Positions 9,450-20,015 of a DNA stretch of 64,000 nucleotides are shown here, piece after piece (within the stretch, counting starts at the first letter, position 1; each line of letters begins with the position of its first letter). The notes beneath the pieces are model-generated. The model was given only the letters and a program-made list of their open reading frames with translations, ran no database searches and had not been told where the DNA came from. The stretch comes from Tsukamurella sp. 8F (GTDB lineage Bacteria > Actinomycetota > Actinomycetes > Mycobacteriales > Mycobacteriaceae). The stretch lies in contig NZ_JARFTP010000014.1 in the NCBI RefSeq assembly GCF_029167375.1, forward strand, positions 47,800 through 111,799, given 5' to 3'. The translations under genes and the position numbers were made by a program.

Positions 9450-12311
9450 CTACTCGCCCACCGCCTCGTCGCGCAGCGCGATCAGCTCGTACAGCTCGTC
9501 GTTACCGAGTTCGGTGAGCCAGGACTCGCCGGTACGCACCGTGGCGTCGGCGAGCTCGCGCTTGGCGGAGATGACGGCGTCGATGCGCTCCTCGAGGGTC
9601 CCCACGCACACGAACTTCCGCACCTGCACCCGCTTCGTCTGCCCTATCCGGAACGCCCTGTCGGTCGCCTGGTCCTCCACCGCGGGGTTCCACCAACGGT
9701 CCACGTGCACCACATGATTCGCGCCGGTCAGGTTCAGGCCGGTACCGCCGGCCTGCACGGTCGCGAGCAGCACGGGCGCGCCATCACCCGCCTGGAAACG
9801 CGCGACCATCGCGTCGCGTTCGATCCGTGCGACCGACCCGTCGAGAACCGGAATCTCCTCGCCCAGAACCGCTCCCAGCCACGGCGCGAGCATGCGCGCG
9901 AACGCGGCGTACTGCGTGAAGAGGAGCGCCCGCTCGCCGTCGGCGGCCACCGTCTCCACGATGTCCGCCAGCAGCTCCACCTTGCCGGAGCGGTGGGATC
10001 CCCTGCGCAGCACCGCCGACCCGTCGTCGAGGTAGTGCGCGGGGTGGTTGCACACCTGTTTGAGTCTCGTCAACGCGGCCAGGACGAGGCCGCGGCGCGG
10101 CATTCCGTCCGCCTCCGCGAGCTCCTCGGCGAGCCTGTCGAGCACCGCCTGGTACAACCCCGCCTGCTCGGCTGTGAGATTGGCACGCACGACGAACTCG
10201 TCCTTCGCGGGCAGGTCGGGAACGATGGCGGGGTCGGTCTTGGTGCGTCGCAACACGAAGGGCGATGTGAGAGTCGAAAGGCGCTGCGCAGCATACGGAT
10301 CTCGATCGCGTTCGATCGGCAGAGCATAACGATTACGGAAGGTCCGGGGGCCGCCGAGCAGGCCGGGGTTCACCAGGTCGATGACAGCGCGTAGATCCTC
10401 GAGGCGGTTCTCGACGGGCGTGCCTGTCAGGGCGACGCGGTGGCGCGCCGGAACGGCGCGGATCGCGCGGGCGGCAACGGTGTTCACGTTCTTCAGATGT
10501 TGCGCCTCGTCCACGACGACGCGGCCCCAGGTGCGTCCGGCAAGCAGGTCACGGTCGCGCCCGGCCAGCGCGAACGTGGTGACCACGAGATCGGAAGCCG
10601 CGGCGGCGGCGTCGAATGCGGCTCCCCTGCGTCGGTCGGCGCCGTGGTGCACCAGCACCCTCAGATGCGGCGCGAACCGCTCGGTCTCGGCGGCCCAGTT
10701 GCCCACCACCGACATCGGGCATACCAGCAGCGTCGGCGCCGACTCGGGATCCGCCTCGCGCTCCGCGCACATGAGCGCCAGTACCTGCACCGTCTTGCCC
10801 AGCCCCATATCGTCCGCGAGAACGGCACCGATCCCGTTGCGCGCCAGCGTCGCCAGCCAGCCCAGACCGCGAAGCTGATAGGGGCGCAGGTCTGCCCGGA
10901 GGGTGCGTGGCGACGGTACCTCCTCCGGCGTGATCGCGCCGCCACGGTAGACGGTGTCGAGCCAGCCCAGCCCGTCGACGGAGGTGAGCGGCGCGGGCAG
11001 CGCCTCCGGATCGGCGATGAGCGCCAGCAGAGTGCCCAGGTCGGCCGATCTGCCCGACTCAGCGGCCGCGCGCTGTTGCGCGACGAAGCGCGCGGCATGT
11101 GTGAGCGTCGAACGGTCCGCGCGCACCCATCGTCCGCGCAGCTTCACCAGGCCCGAACTCGCATCCGAGAGCGCAGCGAGTTCGTCGGCGGTGAGCACCT
11201 CGTCGCCGAGCGCCAGCTGCCACACGAACTCCCGGATCTCGGCCAGCCCGGCCTGTACGGTGAGGGACGTCGCGCCGGGCTGTTCGCGACCCTTCAGGCT
11301 GAGGGCCGCACGGGCTTTCGCGATCGCCGTGGGCAGCAGTACCTCGAAACCCGCGTCGGTGAGGCGCTGTGCGCCTTCGACGAGCATCTCCTCCGTCTCG
11401 GGCGTGGTCAGCAGGAAGTCCAGCGAGAACTCGTCGTGGTGGGCGGTCCGCAGCGGCGGATAGGCAGCGAGGGCACGCGCCAGCTCGCCCGTGAGGTCGT
11501 CCAGCTCGCCGGCGGCGATACGTCCCACGTCGACCCGCTCGGGGGGCGCACCGTCGACCCGCCGGCACACCTGCAGCCGCCACAGGGCCGCCTGCTCGTC
11601 CCGCTCGAGTACGGCCATCCGGCTCGCGCCCGGGGCATCGGGTTCGACGAGCCGCAGGACCAGCGCGGTCTCGGTCGTGCGGACCGTCCCGGCCCATTCC
11701 GCCCACGCCGACGCCGCTGCGACGCCGTCCCCCGTGCTCACCGCGTGGCCGCCCGCAAGCGCCCGGAGCGCGGGCGAGCCGATCCAGTCCCATGGCCCGT
11801 CGCCGAGCCGGCGCCGGCACAGCTGGTCGGTCAACTCCGTGGCGAGGTCGAGGACCGCAGCCAGTTCGCCGTTGCGACGCAACGACTCCGGAGCAGCCGT
11901 CTCGGCCGCACGCGTCCATGTCCGCCAGGCCAGGGTCGCAAGCGGCGCCCAGCGCAGCAACCACTCGTCGTCGGCGCGGACCAGCGCTGGAGCCACCGAT
12001 CCGGCCGCGACGAACCGCTCGACCGACGCCGCGACCCAGCGCAGGTAGTCGAGGTCGCCCGCACCATCGCCCGGCGCCAGCGTCAGCAGAAGATCCGCCG
12101 CCCGCGCCGGCCCGACGGTGACAGCGGGCACCGTCGTCCGCCCAGCCCGACCTACGACGGCGACGGGCCGCTGCGGCCGTCTCGCCTTCACGAGCTCGGC
12201 GACCGGTGCGGGCAGTCCAGCAGGATCGGGGTCGTCGGTGGGATCGCCACCCGGGCCCTCGAACCACAGCGTCAGACCGGCGCCGGGGCGCCAGAGTGCG
12301 TGCACCGTCAT
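9450..12311 (-). CDS. SNF2-family DNA-dependent ATPase (HelZ-like)
   Basis: A 953-residue SWI2/SNF2 ATPase. The first half is a poorly conserved N-terminal region typical of bacterial HelZ (Rv2101-type). The helicase core has motif I DDMGLGKT (about residue 505), motif II DEAQ in VVVDEAQHLKN (about residue 598), LTGTPVENR, and the C-terminal motifs LFTQYAAFAR, QAGGTGLNLTGA and DRAFRIGQTKRVQV. It likely translocates on duplex DNA and remodels protein-DNA complexes. Start ATG 12311 overlaps the stop of the dehydratase-like gene (ATGA). It heads the helicase-SWIM pair inside a run of tightly packed minus-strand genes. Confidence 0.9.
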   Translation of the reverse strand: MTVHALWRPGAGLTLWFEGPGGDPTDDPDPAGLPAPVAELVKARRPQRPVAVVGRAGRTTVPAVTVGPARAADLLLTLAPGDGAGDLDYLRWVAASVERFVAAGSVAPALVRADDEWLLRWAPLATLAWRTWTRAAETAAPESLRRNGELAAVLDLATELTDQLCRRRLGDGPWDWIGSPALRALAGGHAVSTGDGVAAASAWAEWAGTVRTTETALVLRLVEPDAPGASRMAVLERDEQAALWRLQVCRRVDGAPPERVDVGRIAAGELDDLTGELARALAAYPPLRTAHHDEFSLDFLLTTPETEEMLVEGAQRLTDAGFEVLLPTAIAKARAALSLKGREQPGATSLTVQAGLAEIREFVWQLALGDEVLTADELAALSDASSGLVKLRGRWVRADRSTLTHAARFVAQQRAAAESGRSADLGTLLALIADPEALPAPLTSVDGLGWLDTVYRGGAITPEEVPSPRTLRADLRPYQLRGLGWLATLARNGIGAVLADDMGLGKTVQVLALMCAEREADPESAPTLLVCPMSVVGNWAAETERFAPHLRVLVHHGADRRRGAAFDAAAAASDLVVTTFALAGRDRDLLAGRTWGRVVVDEAQHLKNVNTVAARAIRAVPARHRVALTGTPVENRLEDLRAVIDLVNPGLLGGPRTFRNRYALPIERDRDPYAAQRLSTLTSPFVLRRTKTDPAIVPDLPAKDEFVVRANLTAEQAGLYQAVLDRLAEELAEADGMPRRGLVLAALTRLKQVCNHPAHYLDDGSAVLRRGSHRSGKVELLADIVETVAADGERALLFTQYAAFARMLAPWLGAVLGEEIPVLDGSVARIERDAMVARFQAGDGAPVLLATVQAGGTGLNLTGANHVVHVDRWWNPAVEDQATDRAFRIGQTKRVQVRKFVCVGTLEERIDAVISAKRELADATVRTGESWLTELGNDELYELIALRDEAVGE

Positions 12312-13234
12312 CCGCGCGATGCGTTCGCGGACGCGAGGACCACCAGAACCCGTTCGTCGGGCTCGGGCACGTACGCGCCCGACATCAGCGGCGCGTACGC
12401 CACGGCCGCGCTCAGCTCGACGAGGATGCGACGCTCGGCGAACAACTCGTCCCGGGCGGCGAGGGCGTCGCCGTCTCCCACCACGATGCTGCGCAGCCCC
12501 AGGCGCGTCGCCACCTCGAACGGGACCGCACCCGCTCGCGGCGCGCCGAGCCCGTCGACCGCGATGCCGCTCACGGGCACGTCGACGATCTCGCCCGCGG
12601 CGAGCGCTGCGGCGAATGCTGCGCACCCGGACGTCTCGACCCCCACGACCCGGGCATCACTCCGGCCGGCCGCCCGCAGAGCGACCGCGAGCCCGGCCAG
12701 CAGCCCGCCGCCCGATACCGGGACGAGGACGGTATCGAATCCGATGCCGCTCGCCACCAGGTCGAATGCGAGCGTGCCGAGGCCCGCGCACACATCGATC
12801 CCGTCGTACGGATGGATGAACAACGCCCCGGCGGCGTCGGCCTCCGCGAGCGCCTCGTCTTCGGCGTCCTGGTAGTCGGAGCCCGTCTGCACGACCTCGG
12901 CGTCCAGCTTCGCGAGCCGAAGCACCTTCTCGGTGGTGATGAACGGGGGGACGAAGACCTTGGACGACAGGCCCATGGTGCGCGCCGCGTATGCCGCCGC
13001 CACCGCCGCGTTACCGCCCGATGCCGCGACGACGCCGCGCACCCTGCGGGTCTCGGACGCTGCGAGGATCCGGTTGAGGGCACTCCGGTACTTGACCGTG
13101 CCCGCGAGCTGGAGGAACTCGAGGCTGAGGAGCGCGCGCTCGCCCGGGACGTCGATCGTGGGCGTACGTACGATCCGCCCCGCGAGCCGGTCGGCCGCGC
13201 GGTGCACATCGTCCTCTGTGAGCGCCTGAGTCAC
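12308..13234 (-). CDS. PLP-dependent threonine/serine dehydratase-like enzyme
   Basis: A 308-residue fold-type II PLP enzyme of the threonine dehydratase/serine racemase group. K48 in GTVKYRSA is the Schiff-base lysine, ASGGNAA binds the cofactor phosphate side, and VSGGGLLAG is the glycine loop that holds the PLP phosphate. It lacks the regulatory ACT domain of biosynthetic IlvA, so it is more like the catabolic or short form that deaminates Thr/Ser to 2-oxo acids. The substrate cannot be fixed from sequence. It overlaps the acetyltransferase upstream and the helicase downstream by ATGA junctions. Confidence 0.85.
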   Translation of the reverse strand: MTQALTEDDVHRAADRLAGRIVRTPTIDVPGERALLSLEFLQLAGTVKYRSALNRILAASETRRVRGVVAASGGNAAVAAAYAARTMGLSSKVFVPPFITTEKVLRLAKLDAEVVQTGSDYQDAEDEALAEADAAGALFIHPYDGIDVCAGLGTLAFDLVASGIGFDTVLVPVSGGGLLAGLAVALRAAGRSDARVVGVETSGCAAFAAALAAGEIVDVPVSGIAVDGLGAPRAGAVPFEVATRLGLRSIVVGDGDALAARDELFAERRILVELSAAVAYAPLMSGAYVPEPDERVLVVLASANASRG

Positions 13235-13851
13235 TGTGCTTCAGAGTAGGCCGCGGCCCGTCGGCGCAATCGGTGCCGCAGATGCGCGCGCACCGCCGGC
13301 CACTCCGATCGCAGGATGGAGAAGAGGACGACGTCGATCAGCGTTCCGTCCGCGACGCGGCGATGGGCGCGGAGTACGCCGTCCTGCTTCGCACCCAGGC
13401 GAGCGATGGCGTCGCGCGACTGATGGTTGACCCACTGGGTGCGGAAGCCCACACACTCGCACCCGAGTTCCTCGAATGCGTGGGTGAGCAGGAGCAGCTT
13501 GGACTCCGCGTTGGTGCCCGTGCCGTGCGCGGACTGGCGGTTCCACGTGTAGCCGATCTCGAGCCTCGGCACGTCGGGGTCGAAGTCGTAGTAGGTGGTC
13601 ATGCCGAGCACCGTGCCGTCCGCCGCGACGGTGGTGAACGGGATCATCTCGCCGCGTTCCCGCCGTGCGAGACGGCCCTCGATCTCGGCGTCCATACCGT
13701 CGGGCCGCGGGATCGACGTGTACCAGCGGTCCCACATACGCCCGTCCGCGACGGCTTCGCGCAGGCCGTCGGCATGCGCGGCCGCGAGGGGCTCGAGGCG
13801 CACCAGCTCGCCCGTCAGCAGGACTGGACCGATGTCGCGTGCGTAGGCCAC
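13231..13851 (-). CDS. GNAT-family N-acetyltransferase (RimJ/RimL type)
   Basis: A 206-residue acetyltransferase of the RimJ/RimL class: LLTGELVRLEPLAAAHADGL at the start, the hydrophobic beta4 strand LEIGYTWNRQSAHGTGTNAE that carries the acetyl-CoA binding turn, and a C-terminal NHQSRDAIARLGAKQDGVLR segment typical of the family. It transfers acetyl from acetyl-CoA to an amine, possibly a protein N-terminus. Start is GTG at 13851, two bases after the thioesterase stop. No substrate hint from the neighbours. Confidence 0.82.
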   Translation of the reverse strand: MAYARDIGPVLLTGELVRLEPLAAAHADGLREAVADGRMWDRWYTSIPRPDGMDAEIEGRLARRERGEMIPFTTVAADGTVLGMTTYYDFDPDVPRLEIGYTWNRQSAHGTGTNAESKLLLLTHAFEELGCECVGFRTQWVNHQSRDAIARLGAKQDGVLRAHRRVADGTLIDVVLFSILRSEWPAVRAHLRHRLRRRAAAYSEAQ

Positions 13852-13853
13852 GA

Positions 13854-14285
13854 CTACCCCTCCGCCCGCAGCAATGGACCCAGCGCCGAGCGGATGGGGT
13901 CGGGGATAGGCACCGGGCGTCGCGTCTCACGGTCGACGAAGACGTGCACGAACCAGCCCTCCGCCGCCGGGTTCTGCCCGGAAGCCTCGCCGAACAGCGT
14001 GACCGCGTACGTGACACTGGACGAACCGAGCCGCACGACCTCGAGCCGCGCCGTCACCGTCTCGGGGAACGCGAGCGGCCCGTCGTAACGGCAGTGAGAC
14101 TCCACACACAGCCCGATCACGGCTCCCCGGTGGATGTCGAGTCCGCCCTGCTTGATCAGGAAGCTGTTGATCACCGTGTCGAAGAAGCTGTAGTACTCGA
14201 CATTGTTGACGTGCCCGTATACGTCGTTGTCCTTCCAGCGCGTGGGTATCTCGAGCGAGTACGGGACCGGTGTGGGCTGCGGCAT
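13854..14285 (-). CDS. Hotdog-fold acyl-CoA thioesterase (YbgC/FcbC type)
   Basis: A 143-residue hotdog-fold thioesterase. The segment [20 protein letters not shown] contains the Asp-x3-His-x-Asn arrangement of 4-hydroxybenzoyl-CoA thioesterase relatives, where the aspartate is catalytic. Start ATG at 14285 is chosen because the family begins at this point; 18 more in-frame codons upstream look non-coding. It is the first gene of a five-gene minus-strand group (thioesterase, acetyltransferase, dehydratase-like, helicase, SWIM) with overlaps or gaps of only a few bases. Substrate unknown. Confidence 0.85.
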   Translation of the reverse strand: MPQPTPVPYSLEIPTRWKDNDVYGHVNNVEYYSFFDTVINSFLIKQGGLDIHRGAVIGLCVESHCRYDGPLAFPETVTARLEVVRLGSSSVTYAVTLFGEASGQNPAAEGWFVHVFVDRETRRPVPIPDPIRSALGPLLRAEG

Positions 14286-14453
14286 GGTTGGAACCGTAGC
14301 GCGGCGGACCGACAGGATTCGACTTCGATTCCGCGGCACGGCGCTGCGGCCCCGAGCTCACCACGTGCCCGGATCGCGGGGAACCCGGCTCCGCACGGTG
14401 GTACCAAGGAGGACACGAGGCGGACAGCCCGCCCACAACACACAGGAGTCGCC

Positions 14454-15281
14454 ATGGCCGCCCGTCGCAACCGCGACCGTTCACCCGCGATCACCGAATC
14501 CGACGCGATAGCGCAGCCCACCCGCCTGCCGGTCCAGGCCACCGCCCCGACCGGCGGCGCCGCCGGAGCGCTCGTCGACAACGCCGCGCGCCTACAGGCG
14601 CCCGCTGTAGCGAAGTACGTCGCCAAGCTCCGCGAGTCCCACCCGGACGAGTCGCCCGCCCAGATCATCACCCGCCTGGAGAAGCGGTTCCTGCTCACCG
14701 TCACGGGCACGGGCGGTGCCGCCGGAGCCACCGCCGCGGTCCCCGGCGTCGGCACCATCGCCGCGCTGGGCACGGTGGGCGCCGAGACCGTCGTGTTCAT
14801 GGAGGCGTCGGCGCTGTACTCGCTGGCGGTCGCGGAGGTGCACGGCATCCCGATCGACGAGCGCGAACTACGCAAGGCCCTGGTCCTCACGTCGGTGCTG
14901 GGCGAATCGGGGCTGGGCGCCCTGCGCCGCACGGTCGGCGCGAAGAACGCGAACCTGATGAACCTCAAGAAGAACCCGCTTCAGATCCCGACGCTGAACA
15001 ACCTCAATCAGCAGCTCATGAAGATGTTCACCAAGCGATTCCTCGCGAAGCGTGCGCCGCTGATGCTCGGAACGCTGCTGCCGGCCGGCATCGGACTGGT
15101 GGTCGGCGCCGGCGGTAACCGAGCCCTGGGTAAGGCCGTGATCCGCAACACCCGCGAGGCGTTCGGTCCGGCCCCCGCCGTCTGGACGGGCACGACGGTG
15201 GACGGTGCCGTCGTCCACACGCCCCCCGGCGACACCACCGGATCGGACCGCGGTCCGGCGCTCGGAGGCAACGCGGGTTGA
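14454..15281 (+). CDS. Conserved actinobacterial protein with Gly-rich hydrophobic core
   Basis: A 275-residue protein I cannot assign to an enzyme family. After a polar N-terminus it has a predicted membrane-associated glycine-zipper stretch ([20 protein letters not shown], then [20 protein letters not shown], about residues 82-121), reminiscent of EcsC-type proteins, a basic helical region ([21 protein letters not shown]) and another hydrophobic stretch ([14 protein letters not shown]). ATG at 14454 follows CAGGAG. It sits just ahead of kgd; M. tuberculosis has a membrane protein gene (Rv1249c) beside kgd too, so orthology is plausible but unproven. Confidence 0.72.
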   Translation: MAARRNRDRSPAITESDAIAQPTRLPVQATAPTGGAAGALVDNAARLQAPAVAKYVAKLRESHPDESPAQIITRLEKRFLLTVTGTGGAAGATAAVPGVGTIAALGTVGAETVVFMEASALYSLAVAEVHGIPIDERELRKALVLTSVLGESGLGALRRTVGAKNANLMNLKKNPLQIPTLNNLNQQLMKMFTKRFLAKRAPLMLGTLLPAGIGLVVGAGGNRALGKAVIRNTREAFGPAPAVWTGTTVDGAVVHTPPGDTTGSDRGPALGGNAG

Positions 15282-15373
15282 CCTTGGGAACACCGCGCTC
15301 CGCCGGCTCGTTGAATGACTCGGTGCCCTCGCTCGGGCATGCGTCGACCACCCGCCCGGGAATGTGGATGGAT

Positions 15374-15404
15374 CTGACACGCCGCAAGCGAAGTGCACTA
15401 CGCT
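15374..15404 (+). promoter_or_regulatory. Candidate kgd promoter
   Basis: CTGACA (15374-15379) and TACGCT (15399-15404) are separated by 19 bases, slightly long for a sigma-A promoter. A transcript starting near 15411 would give a leader of about 73 bases to the GTG at 15484. The rest of the 202-base gap before kgd shows no clear hairpin. Confidence 0.35.
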
Positions 15405-15483
15405 GAACAAGCGGAAGCGTCACACCGACGTCTGTTGTGGCGTGCAATGGATGAGCGAAGTGGAATCGAGGCGAGACACTGCC

Positions 15484-18400
15484 GTGAGCAGCAGCTCTGT
15501 AGGGGAATTCGGCCAGAACGAGTGGTTGGTCGAGGAGATGTACGAGCGGTTCAAGGCCGACCCATCCACGGTCGACCCGAGCTGGCACGACTTCCTCGCG
15601 AACTACAGCCCTCCCGGTGAAGACGGAGCCGCCGCGAGCGCCTCCTCGAACGGCGCAGCCCCCGCCTCCGAGCCCACCACCACGAGCGCACCGAAGGCTG
15701 CCCCGCCGGCGGCGAAGGCATCGCAGGCGCCCACTACGTCGCAGGCGCCCGCGCCCAAGGCATCGCAGGCGCCCGCGCCCAAGACCGCGCCGAAGTCCAC
15801 CCAGACGGCGGCCCCGGGGCCCGCAGCGGCCGCTACGCCCAAGCCGACCGCGGACGCGAAGCCGAAGGCAGCAGCCAAGACCGAGGAGTTCCCCGCCGAG
15901 GAGGAGAAGAAGATCCTCCGGGGCCCGGCCGCGGCCGTGGTCAAGAACATGAACATCAGCCTCGAGGTCCCGACGGCGACGTCGGTGCGCTCGATACCGG
16001 TCAAGGTCATGTTCGACAACCGCGTCGTCATCAACAACCACCTCGCCCGCACCCGCGGCGGCAAGATCAGCTTCACGCACATCATCGGTTACGCGATCGT
16101 CCAGGCGGTCAAGGCGTTCCCGAACATGAACCGGCACTTCGCCGAGGTCGACGGCAAGCCCAACGCCGTCACGCCGCCCCATGTGAACCTGGGCCTGGCG
16201 ATAGACCTCGCGGGGAAGAACGGTTCCCGCAGCCTGGTCGTCGCCGCCATCAAGGCCACCGAGGAGATGGGCTTCGGGGAGTTCGTAGCCGCGTACGAGG
16301 ACATCGTCCGGCGAGCACGCGACGCCAAGTTGACGGCCGAGGACTTCGCAGGGGTGACGATCTCGCTGACCAACCCCGGCGGCATCGGCACCGTGCACTC
16401 CGTCCCCCGCCTCATGAAGGGGCAGGGCGCCATCATCGGCGTGGGCGCGATGGAGTACCCGGCCGAGTTCCAGGGCGCGAGCGAGGAGACGCTCGCCAAG
16501 AACGCCGTGGGCAAGCTCACCACACTGACCTCGACCTACGACCACCGCATAATCCAGGGCGCCGAGTCCGGAGACTTCCTCCGGCACATCCACCAGATGA
16601 TGCTCTCGGACGAGTTCTGGGACGAGATCTTCCGCGCCCTGCACATCCCGTACGAGCCGATCCGCTGGCGCCAGGACATCCCGAGCCACGGCGTCGACAA
16701 GGACGCGCGCGTCCTCGAGCTGATCGCGGCGTACCGTAACCGCGGCCACTTGATGGCCGACGTCGACCCGCTGCGCTACAACAACGACAGCCTCGAATCG
16801 CACCCCGACCTCAACGTGCTCACGTACGAGCTCACCCTCTGGGACCTGGACCGTACGTTCAACGTCGGCGGCTTCCACGGCAAGGAGCGGATGAAGCTCC
16901 GCGAGGTGCTGTCCGTGCTGCGCGACGCGTACTGCCGCCACGTGGGCGTCGAGTACACCCACATCCTCGAGCCCGAGCAGCAGAAGTGGCTGCAGGAGCG
17001 CGTCGAGAACAAGGCGATCAAGCCGACCGTCGCCGAGCAGAAGTACCTGCTGAGCAAGCTGAACGCGGCCGAGGCCTTCGAGACCTTCCTCGCGACGAAG
17101 TACGTCGGCCAGAAGCGGTTCTCGTTGGAGGGCGCCGAGTCCGTCATCCCCATGATGGACGGCGTGATCGACCAGTCCGCCGAGCACGTGCTCAACGAGG
17201 TCGTCATCGGCATGCCGCACCGCGGCCGCCTGAACGTTCTGGCGAACATCGTCGGCAAGCCGTACAGCAAGATCTTCACCGAGTTCGAGGGCAACCTGAA
17301 CCCGGCACAGGCGCACGGGTCCGGCGACGTGAAATACCACCTCGGGGCCGAGGGCACCTACTACCAGATGTTCGGCGAGAACGAGATCAAGGTCTCGCTT
17401 GTCGCGAATCCCTCGCACCTGGAGGCCGTCGACCCGGTCCTCGAGGGCATCGTGCACGCCAAGCAGGACCTCCTCGCGCCCCCCGAGGGCGAGCATCCGG
17501 TTCTGCCGCTGATGTTGCACGGTGACGCCGCGTTCGCCGGCCAGGGTGTGGTTGCCGAGACGCTGAACATGGCGAACCTGGCGGGCTTCGACAACGGCGG
17601 CACGATCCACATCGTCGTCAACAACCAGGTCGGCTTCACCACGGCGCCGGAGAACTCGCGCAGCTCGCAGTACTGCACCGACGTCGCGAAGATGATCGGT
17701 GCGCCGATCTTCCACGTCAACGGCGACGATCCCGAGGCGTGCGTGTGGGTGGCCAAGCTGGCGGTCGACTTCCGTCAGCAGTTCGGCAAGGACGTCGTCA
17801 TCGACCTCGTGTGCTACCGGCGCCGCGGCCACAACGAGGGCGACGACCCGTCGATGACTCAGCCGGGCATGTACGACGTGATCGATACCAAGCGCGGAGT
17901 CCGCAAGTCCTACACCGAGGCGCTGATCGGTCGCGGCGACATCTCGACCAAGGAGGCCGAGGACGCGATGCGCGACTACCAGGGGCAGCTGGAGCGCGTG
18001 TTCAACGAGGTGCGCGAGCTGGAGAAGTACCAGGCCGAACCGTCGCCGACGATCCTAGAGGACCAGGAACTGCCGACCCGCCTCGTCACGGCGATCACCA
18101 AGGAGGACATCGCCCGGATCGGCGACGCCTTCGTCGAAGTTCCGGACGGCTTCACGGTGCATCCGCGCGTCGCCCCGGTGACCAAACGCCGTAAGGAGAT
18201 GTCTCGCGAGGGTGGCGTCGACTGGGCGTTCGGCGAACTGCTCGCGTTCGGTTCGCTCGTCGAGGAGGGCCGCACTGTGCGCCTCGCCGGCCAGGACAGC
18301 CGCCGCGGCACGTTCAGCCAGCGGCACTCCGTCCTGATCGACCGCTCCGACGGCCACGAGTACACGCCGCTCGACCATCTCGGACCCGACAGCGGCCCGT

Positions 18401-19272
18401 CGAAGGGCAAGTTCGAGGTCTACGACTCGGCGCTGACCGAGTACGCGGGGCTCGGCTTCGAGTACGGCTACTCCGTGGGCGACCCGCAGGCGCTCGTGTG
18501 CTGGGAGGCGCAGTTCGGCGACTTCGTCAACGGTGCACAGTCGATGATCGACGAGTTCATCAGCTCCGGCGAGGCCAAGTGGGGCCAGCTGTCCAACGTG
18601 ACGCTGCTCCTACCGCACGGCCACGAGGGTCAGGGCCCCGACCACACGTCGGGCCGCATCGAGCGGTTCCTGCAGCTGTGCGCCGAGGGCTCGATGACGG
18701 TCGCGATGCCGTCCACGCCGGCGTCGTACTTCCACCTGCTGCGCCGCCACGCCCTCGACGGTGTGCGACGCCCGATGGTGGTGTTCACGCCGAAGTCCAT
18801 GCTGCGCAACAAGGCCGTCGTGTCGCCGCTGCACGAGTTCACCGACGGCAAGTTCCGTTCGGTGCTCGACGACCCGCAGTTCGAGCAGGCCGGCGGCGAT
18901 CGCAGCAAGGTCACCAAGCTGCTGCTGGTCTCCGGCAAGCTGTACTGGGAGCTGGCCGCGCGGCGCGCCAAAGACGGCCGCGAGGACGTCGCCATCGTCC
19001 GCCTCGAGCAGCTCTACCCGCTGCCGACCCGCCGCCTGCCGGCGACGCTGGACCTGTACCCGAACGCGAAGGACATCAGCTGGGTGCAGGAGGAGCCGGC
19101 CAACCAGGGCGCGTGGCCCACGTTCGGCCTCGCGCTGCCCGAGCTGCTGCCCGACCGTCTGGGCCGCCTGAAGCGGATCTCGCGGCGCCCCATGTCGGCC
19201 CCGTGCTCGGGCTCGTCGAAGGTGCACGCCGTCGAGCAGGCGCAGATCATCGACGAGGCGTTCACGCAGTAG
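15484..19272 (+). CDS. kgd: Multifunctional 2-oxoglutarate dehydrogenase E1/E2 (Kgd)
   Basis: A 1262-residue fusion that is the E1o and succinyltransferase part of 2-oxoglutarate dehydrogenase and also shows 2-oxoglutarate decarboxylase and carboligase activities in relatives. Order: N-terminal helix [15 protein letters not shown], an Ala/Pro/Lys linker (about residues 50-130, with SQAPAPKA repeats), an E2-type acyltransferase domain ending in the catalytic motif [14 protein letters not shown], then the thiamine-diphosphate E1 domain with [18 protein letters not shown] and [12 protein letters not shown] 15484 is preferred because homologues begin a few residues before FGQNEW; ATG 15451 is also possible. 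In relatives GarA/OdhI inhibits the enzyme. A hairpin terminator follows. Confidence 0.97.
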   Translation: MSSSSVGEFGQNEWLVEEMYERFKADPSTVDPSWHDFLANYSPPGEDGAAASASSNGAAPASEPTTTSAPKAAPPAAKASQAPTTSQAPAPKASQAPAPKTAPKSTQTAAPGPAAAATPKPTADAKPKAAAKTEEFPAEEEKKILRGPAAAVVKNMNISLEVPTATSVRSIPVKVMFDNRVVINNHLARTRGGKISFTHIIGYAIVQAVKAFPNMNRHFAEVDGKPNAVTPPHVNLGLAIDLAGKNGSRSLVVAAIKATEEMGFGEFVAAYEDIVRRARDAKLTAEDFAGVTISLTNPGGIGTVHSVPRLMKGQGAIIGVGAMEYPAEFQGASEETLAKNAVGKLTTLTSTYDHRIIQGAESGDFLRHIHQMMLSDEFWDEIFRALHIPYEPIRWRQDIPSHGVDKDARVLELIAAYRNRGHLMADVDPLRYNNDSLESHPDLNVLTYELTLWDLDRTFNVGGFHGKERMKLREVLSVLRDAYCRHVGVEYTHILEPEQQKWLQERVENKAIKPTVAEQKYLLSKLNAAEAFETFLATKYVGQKRFSLEGAESVIPMMDGVIDQSAEHVLNEVVIGMPHRGRLNVLANIVGKPYSKIFTEFEGNLNPAQAHGSGDVKYHLGAEGTYYQMFGENEIKVSLVANPSHLEAVDPVLEGIVHAKQDLLAPPEGEHPVLPLMLHGDAAFAGQGVVAETLNMANLAGFDNGGTIHIVVNNQVGFTTAPENSRSSQYCTDVAKMIGAPIFHVNGDDPEACVWVAKLAVDFRQQFGKDVVIDLVCYRRRGHNEGDDPSMTQPGMYDVIDTKRGVRKSYTEALIGRGDISTKEAEDAMRDYQGQLERVFNEVRELEKYQAEPSPTILEDQELPTRLVTAITKEDIARIGDAFVEVPDGFTVHPRVAPVTKRRKEMSREGGVDWAFGELLAFGSLVEEGRTVRLAGQDSRRGTFSQRHSVLIDRSDGHEYTPLDHLGPDSGPSKGKFEVYDSALTEYAGLGFEYGYSVGDPQALVCWEAQFGDFVNGAQSMIDEFISSGEAKWGQLSNVTLLLPHGHEGQGPDHTSGRIERFLQLCAEGSMTVAMPSTPASYFHLLRRHALDGVRRPMVVFTPKSMLRNKAVVSPLHEFTDGKFRSVLDDPQFEQAGGDRSKVTKLLLVSGKLYWELAARRAKDGREDVAIVRLEQLYPLPTRRLPATLDLYPNAKDISWVQEEPANQGAWPTFGLALPELLPDRLGRLKRISRRPMSAPCSGSSKVHAVEQAQIIDEAFTQ

Positions 19273-19289
19273 TCGCGCGATCGACGTAT

Positions 19290-19319
19290 CGGCCCCGGAA
19301 CCGTGCGGTTCCGGGGCCG
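19290..19319. terminator. Hairpin terminator between kgd and tetR
   Basis: A perfect 14-bp inverted repeat (19290-19303 and 19306-19319, arms beginning CGGCCCCGG) with a 2-base centre, so in practice a 12-bp stem with a 6-base loop. It sits 17 bases after kgd and 24 bases beyond the end of the convergent tetR gene, so it can serve both strands. No T-run follows, as usual in high-GC actinobacteria. Confidence 0.75.
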
Positions 19320-19343
19320 ACCCGGCTCAGCCGGCTCAGCCGG

Positions 19344-20015
19344 TCAGCCGGCGACGGTGTCCTCGGCCGCATCGAGGTCCAGCCCGACCGCGCCGGCGAT
19401 GGCCATGAAGACTGTGGCCAGGTGATCGACGATCTCGTCGCGGCTCATCCCGGCGAAGTCGGAGCCCTCGTCGAGCCAGTGCACCATCGTCTCCTCCACG
19501 ACCGCGATCCAGCCGTGGATCGCCAGCACGAACCGCCGCGACCGCAGGACGCCGATCTCGTCCGCGATCGTCAGGAACTGAGCGACGATCTGCTCGCGGA
19601 CGCCCTTGACGGCGCCGCGGATGCGCGGCTCGGACCAGCTGACGCCCGCGAGCATCGGCAACAGCGACTGCCTGTTCTCCACGATATGGTCGACGTACGC
19701 GCCGAGCGTGTCGGTGAGGATGGGCATCACCTCGGAGAGGTCCTCGGGCTGCCGGGACGGCGTCGCGACCTCGCCGACGATGCGGGCCTGCTCCTCGACG
19801 AGGGCGACCTGGAAGTCGAGTTTGGAATCGAAGTAGTGGAACAGCAGCCCGGCCGACACGCCCGCCTCGGCGGCGATCTCCTCGACCGACACCTGCTCGA
19901 GCGCGACGTTCTTGAGCCGCGCGAGCCCCAGGTCGATGAACTGTTGCCGCCGGGCCTCCGGACTCATCCGGGTCCGCTTGCGCCGTAGGGCACCGGCCAC
20001 CGTCTTCCTCGTCAC
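19344..20015 (-). CDS. TetR-family transcriptional regulator
   Basis: A 223-residue TetR-type repressor. Residues about 18-65 form the helix-turn-helix DNA-binding domain (VSVEEIAAEAGVSAGLLFHYF is the helix-turn-helix and start of helix 4); the remainder is the helical ligand-binding domain. It is divergent from the SDR gene and very likely controls it and itself through the palindrome at 20016-20036. The GTG start lies seven bases after a TAGGAT -10 element (minus strand, 20028-20023) that forms the centre of that palindrome, so the message is probably leaderless and repressor binding would block RNA polymerase directly. The ligand is unknown. Confidence 0.88.
   Translation of the reverse strand: MTRKTVAGALRRKRTRMSPEARRQQFIDLGLARLKNVALEQVSVEEIAAEAGVSAGLLFHYFDSKLDFQVALVEEQARIVGEVATPSRQPEDLSEVMPILTDTLGAYVDHIVENRQSLLPMLAGVSWSEPRIRGAVKGVREQIVAQFLTIADEIGVLRSRRFVLAIHGWIAVVEETMVHWLDEGSDFAGMSRDEIVDHLATVFMAIAGAVGLDLDAAEDTVAG

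Noticed and set aside
10440..12875. An 811-codon open frame antisense to the SNF2 gene
   Set aside because: Low-complexity Arg/Gly-rich product; the SNF2 frame is conserved with all helicase motifs.
15364..15483. An N-terminal extension of Kgd from the earliest in-frame ATG
   Set aside because: The extra 40 residues are not seen at the start of homologues and contain the putative -10 element.
15028..17832. A 934-codon open frame antisense to kgd
   Set aside because: It is composed of Val/Arg/Asp-rich sequence without domains and is explained by third-position GC bias opposite a certain gene.
19321..19350. Short direct repeat of CCGGCTCAG
   Set aside because: Only about three imperfect copies, at the end of a gene next to a terminator; too small to call a functional repeat.
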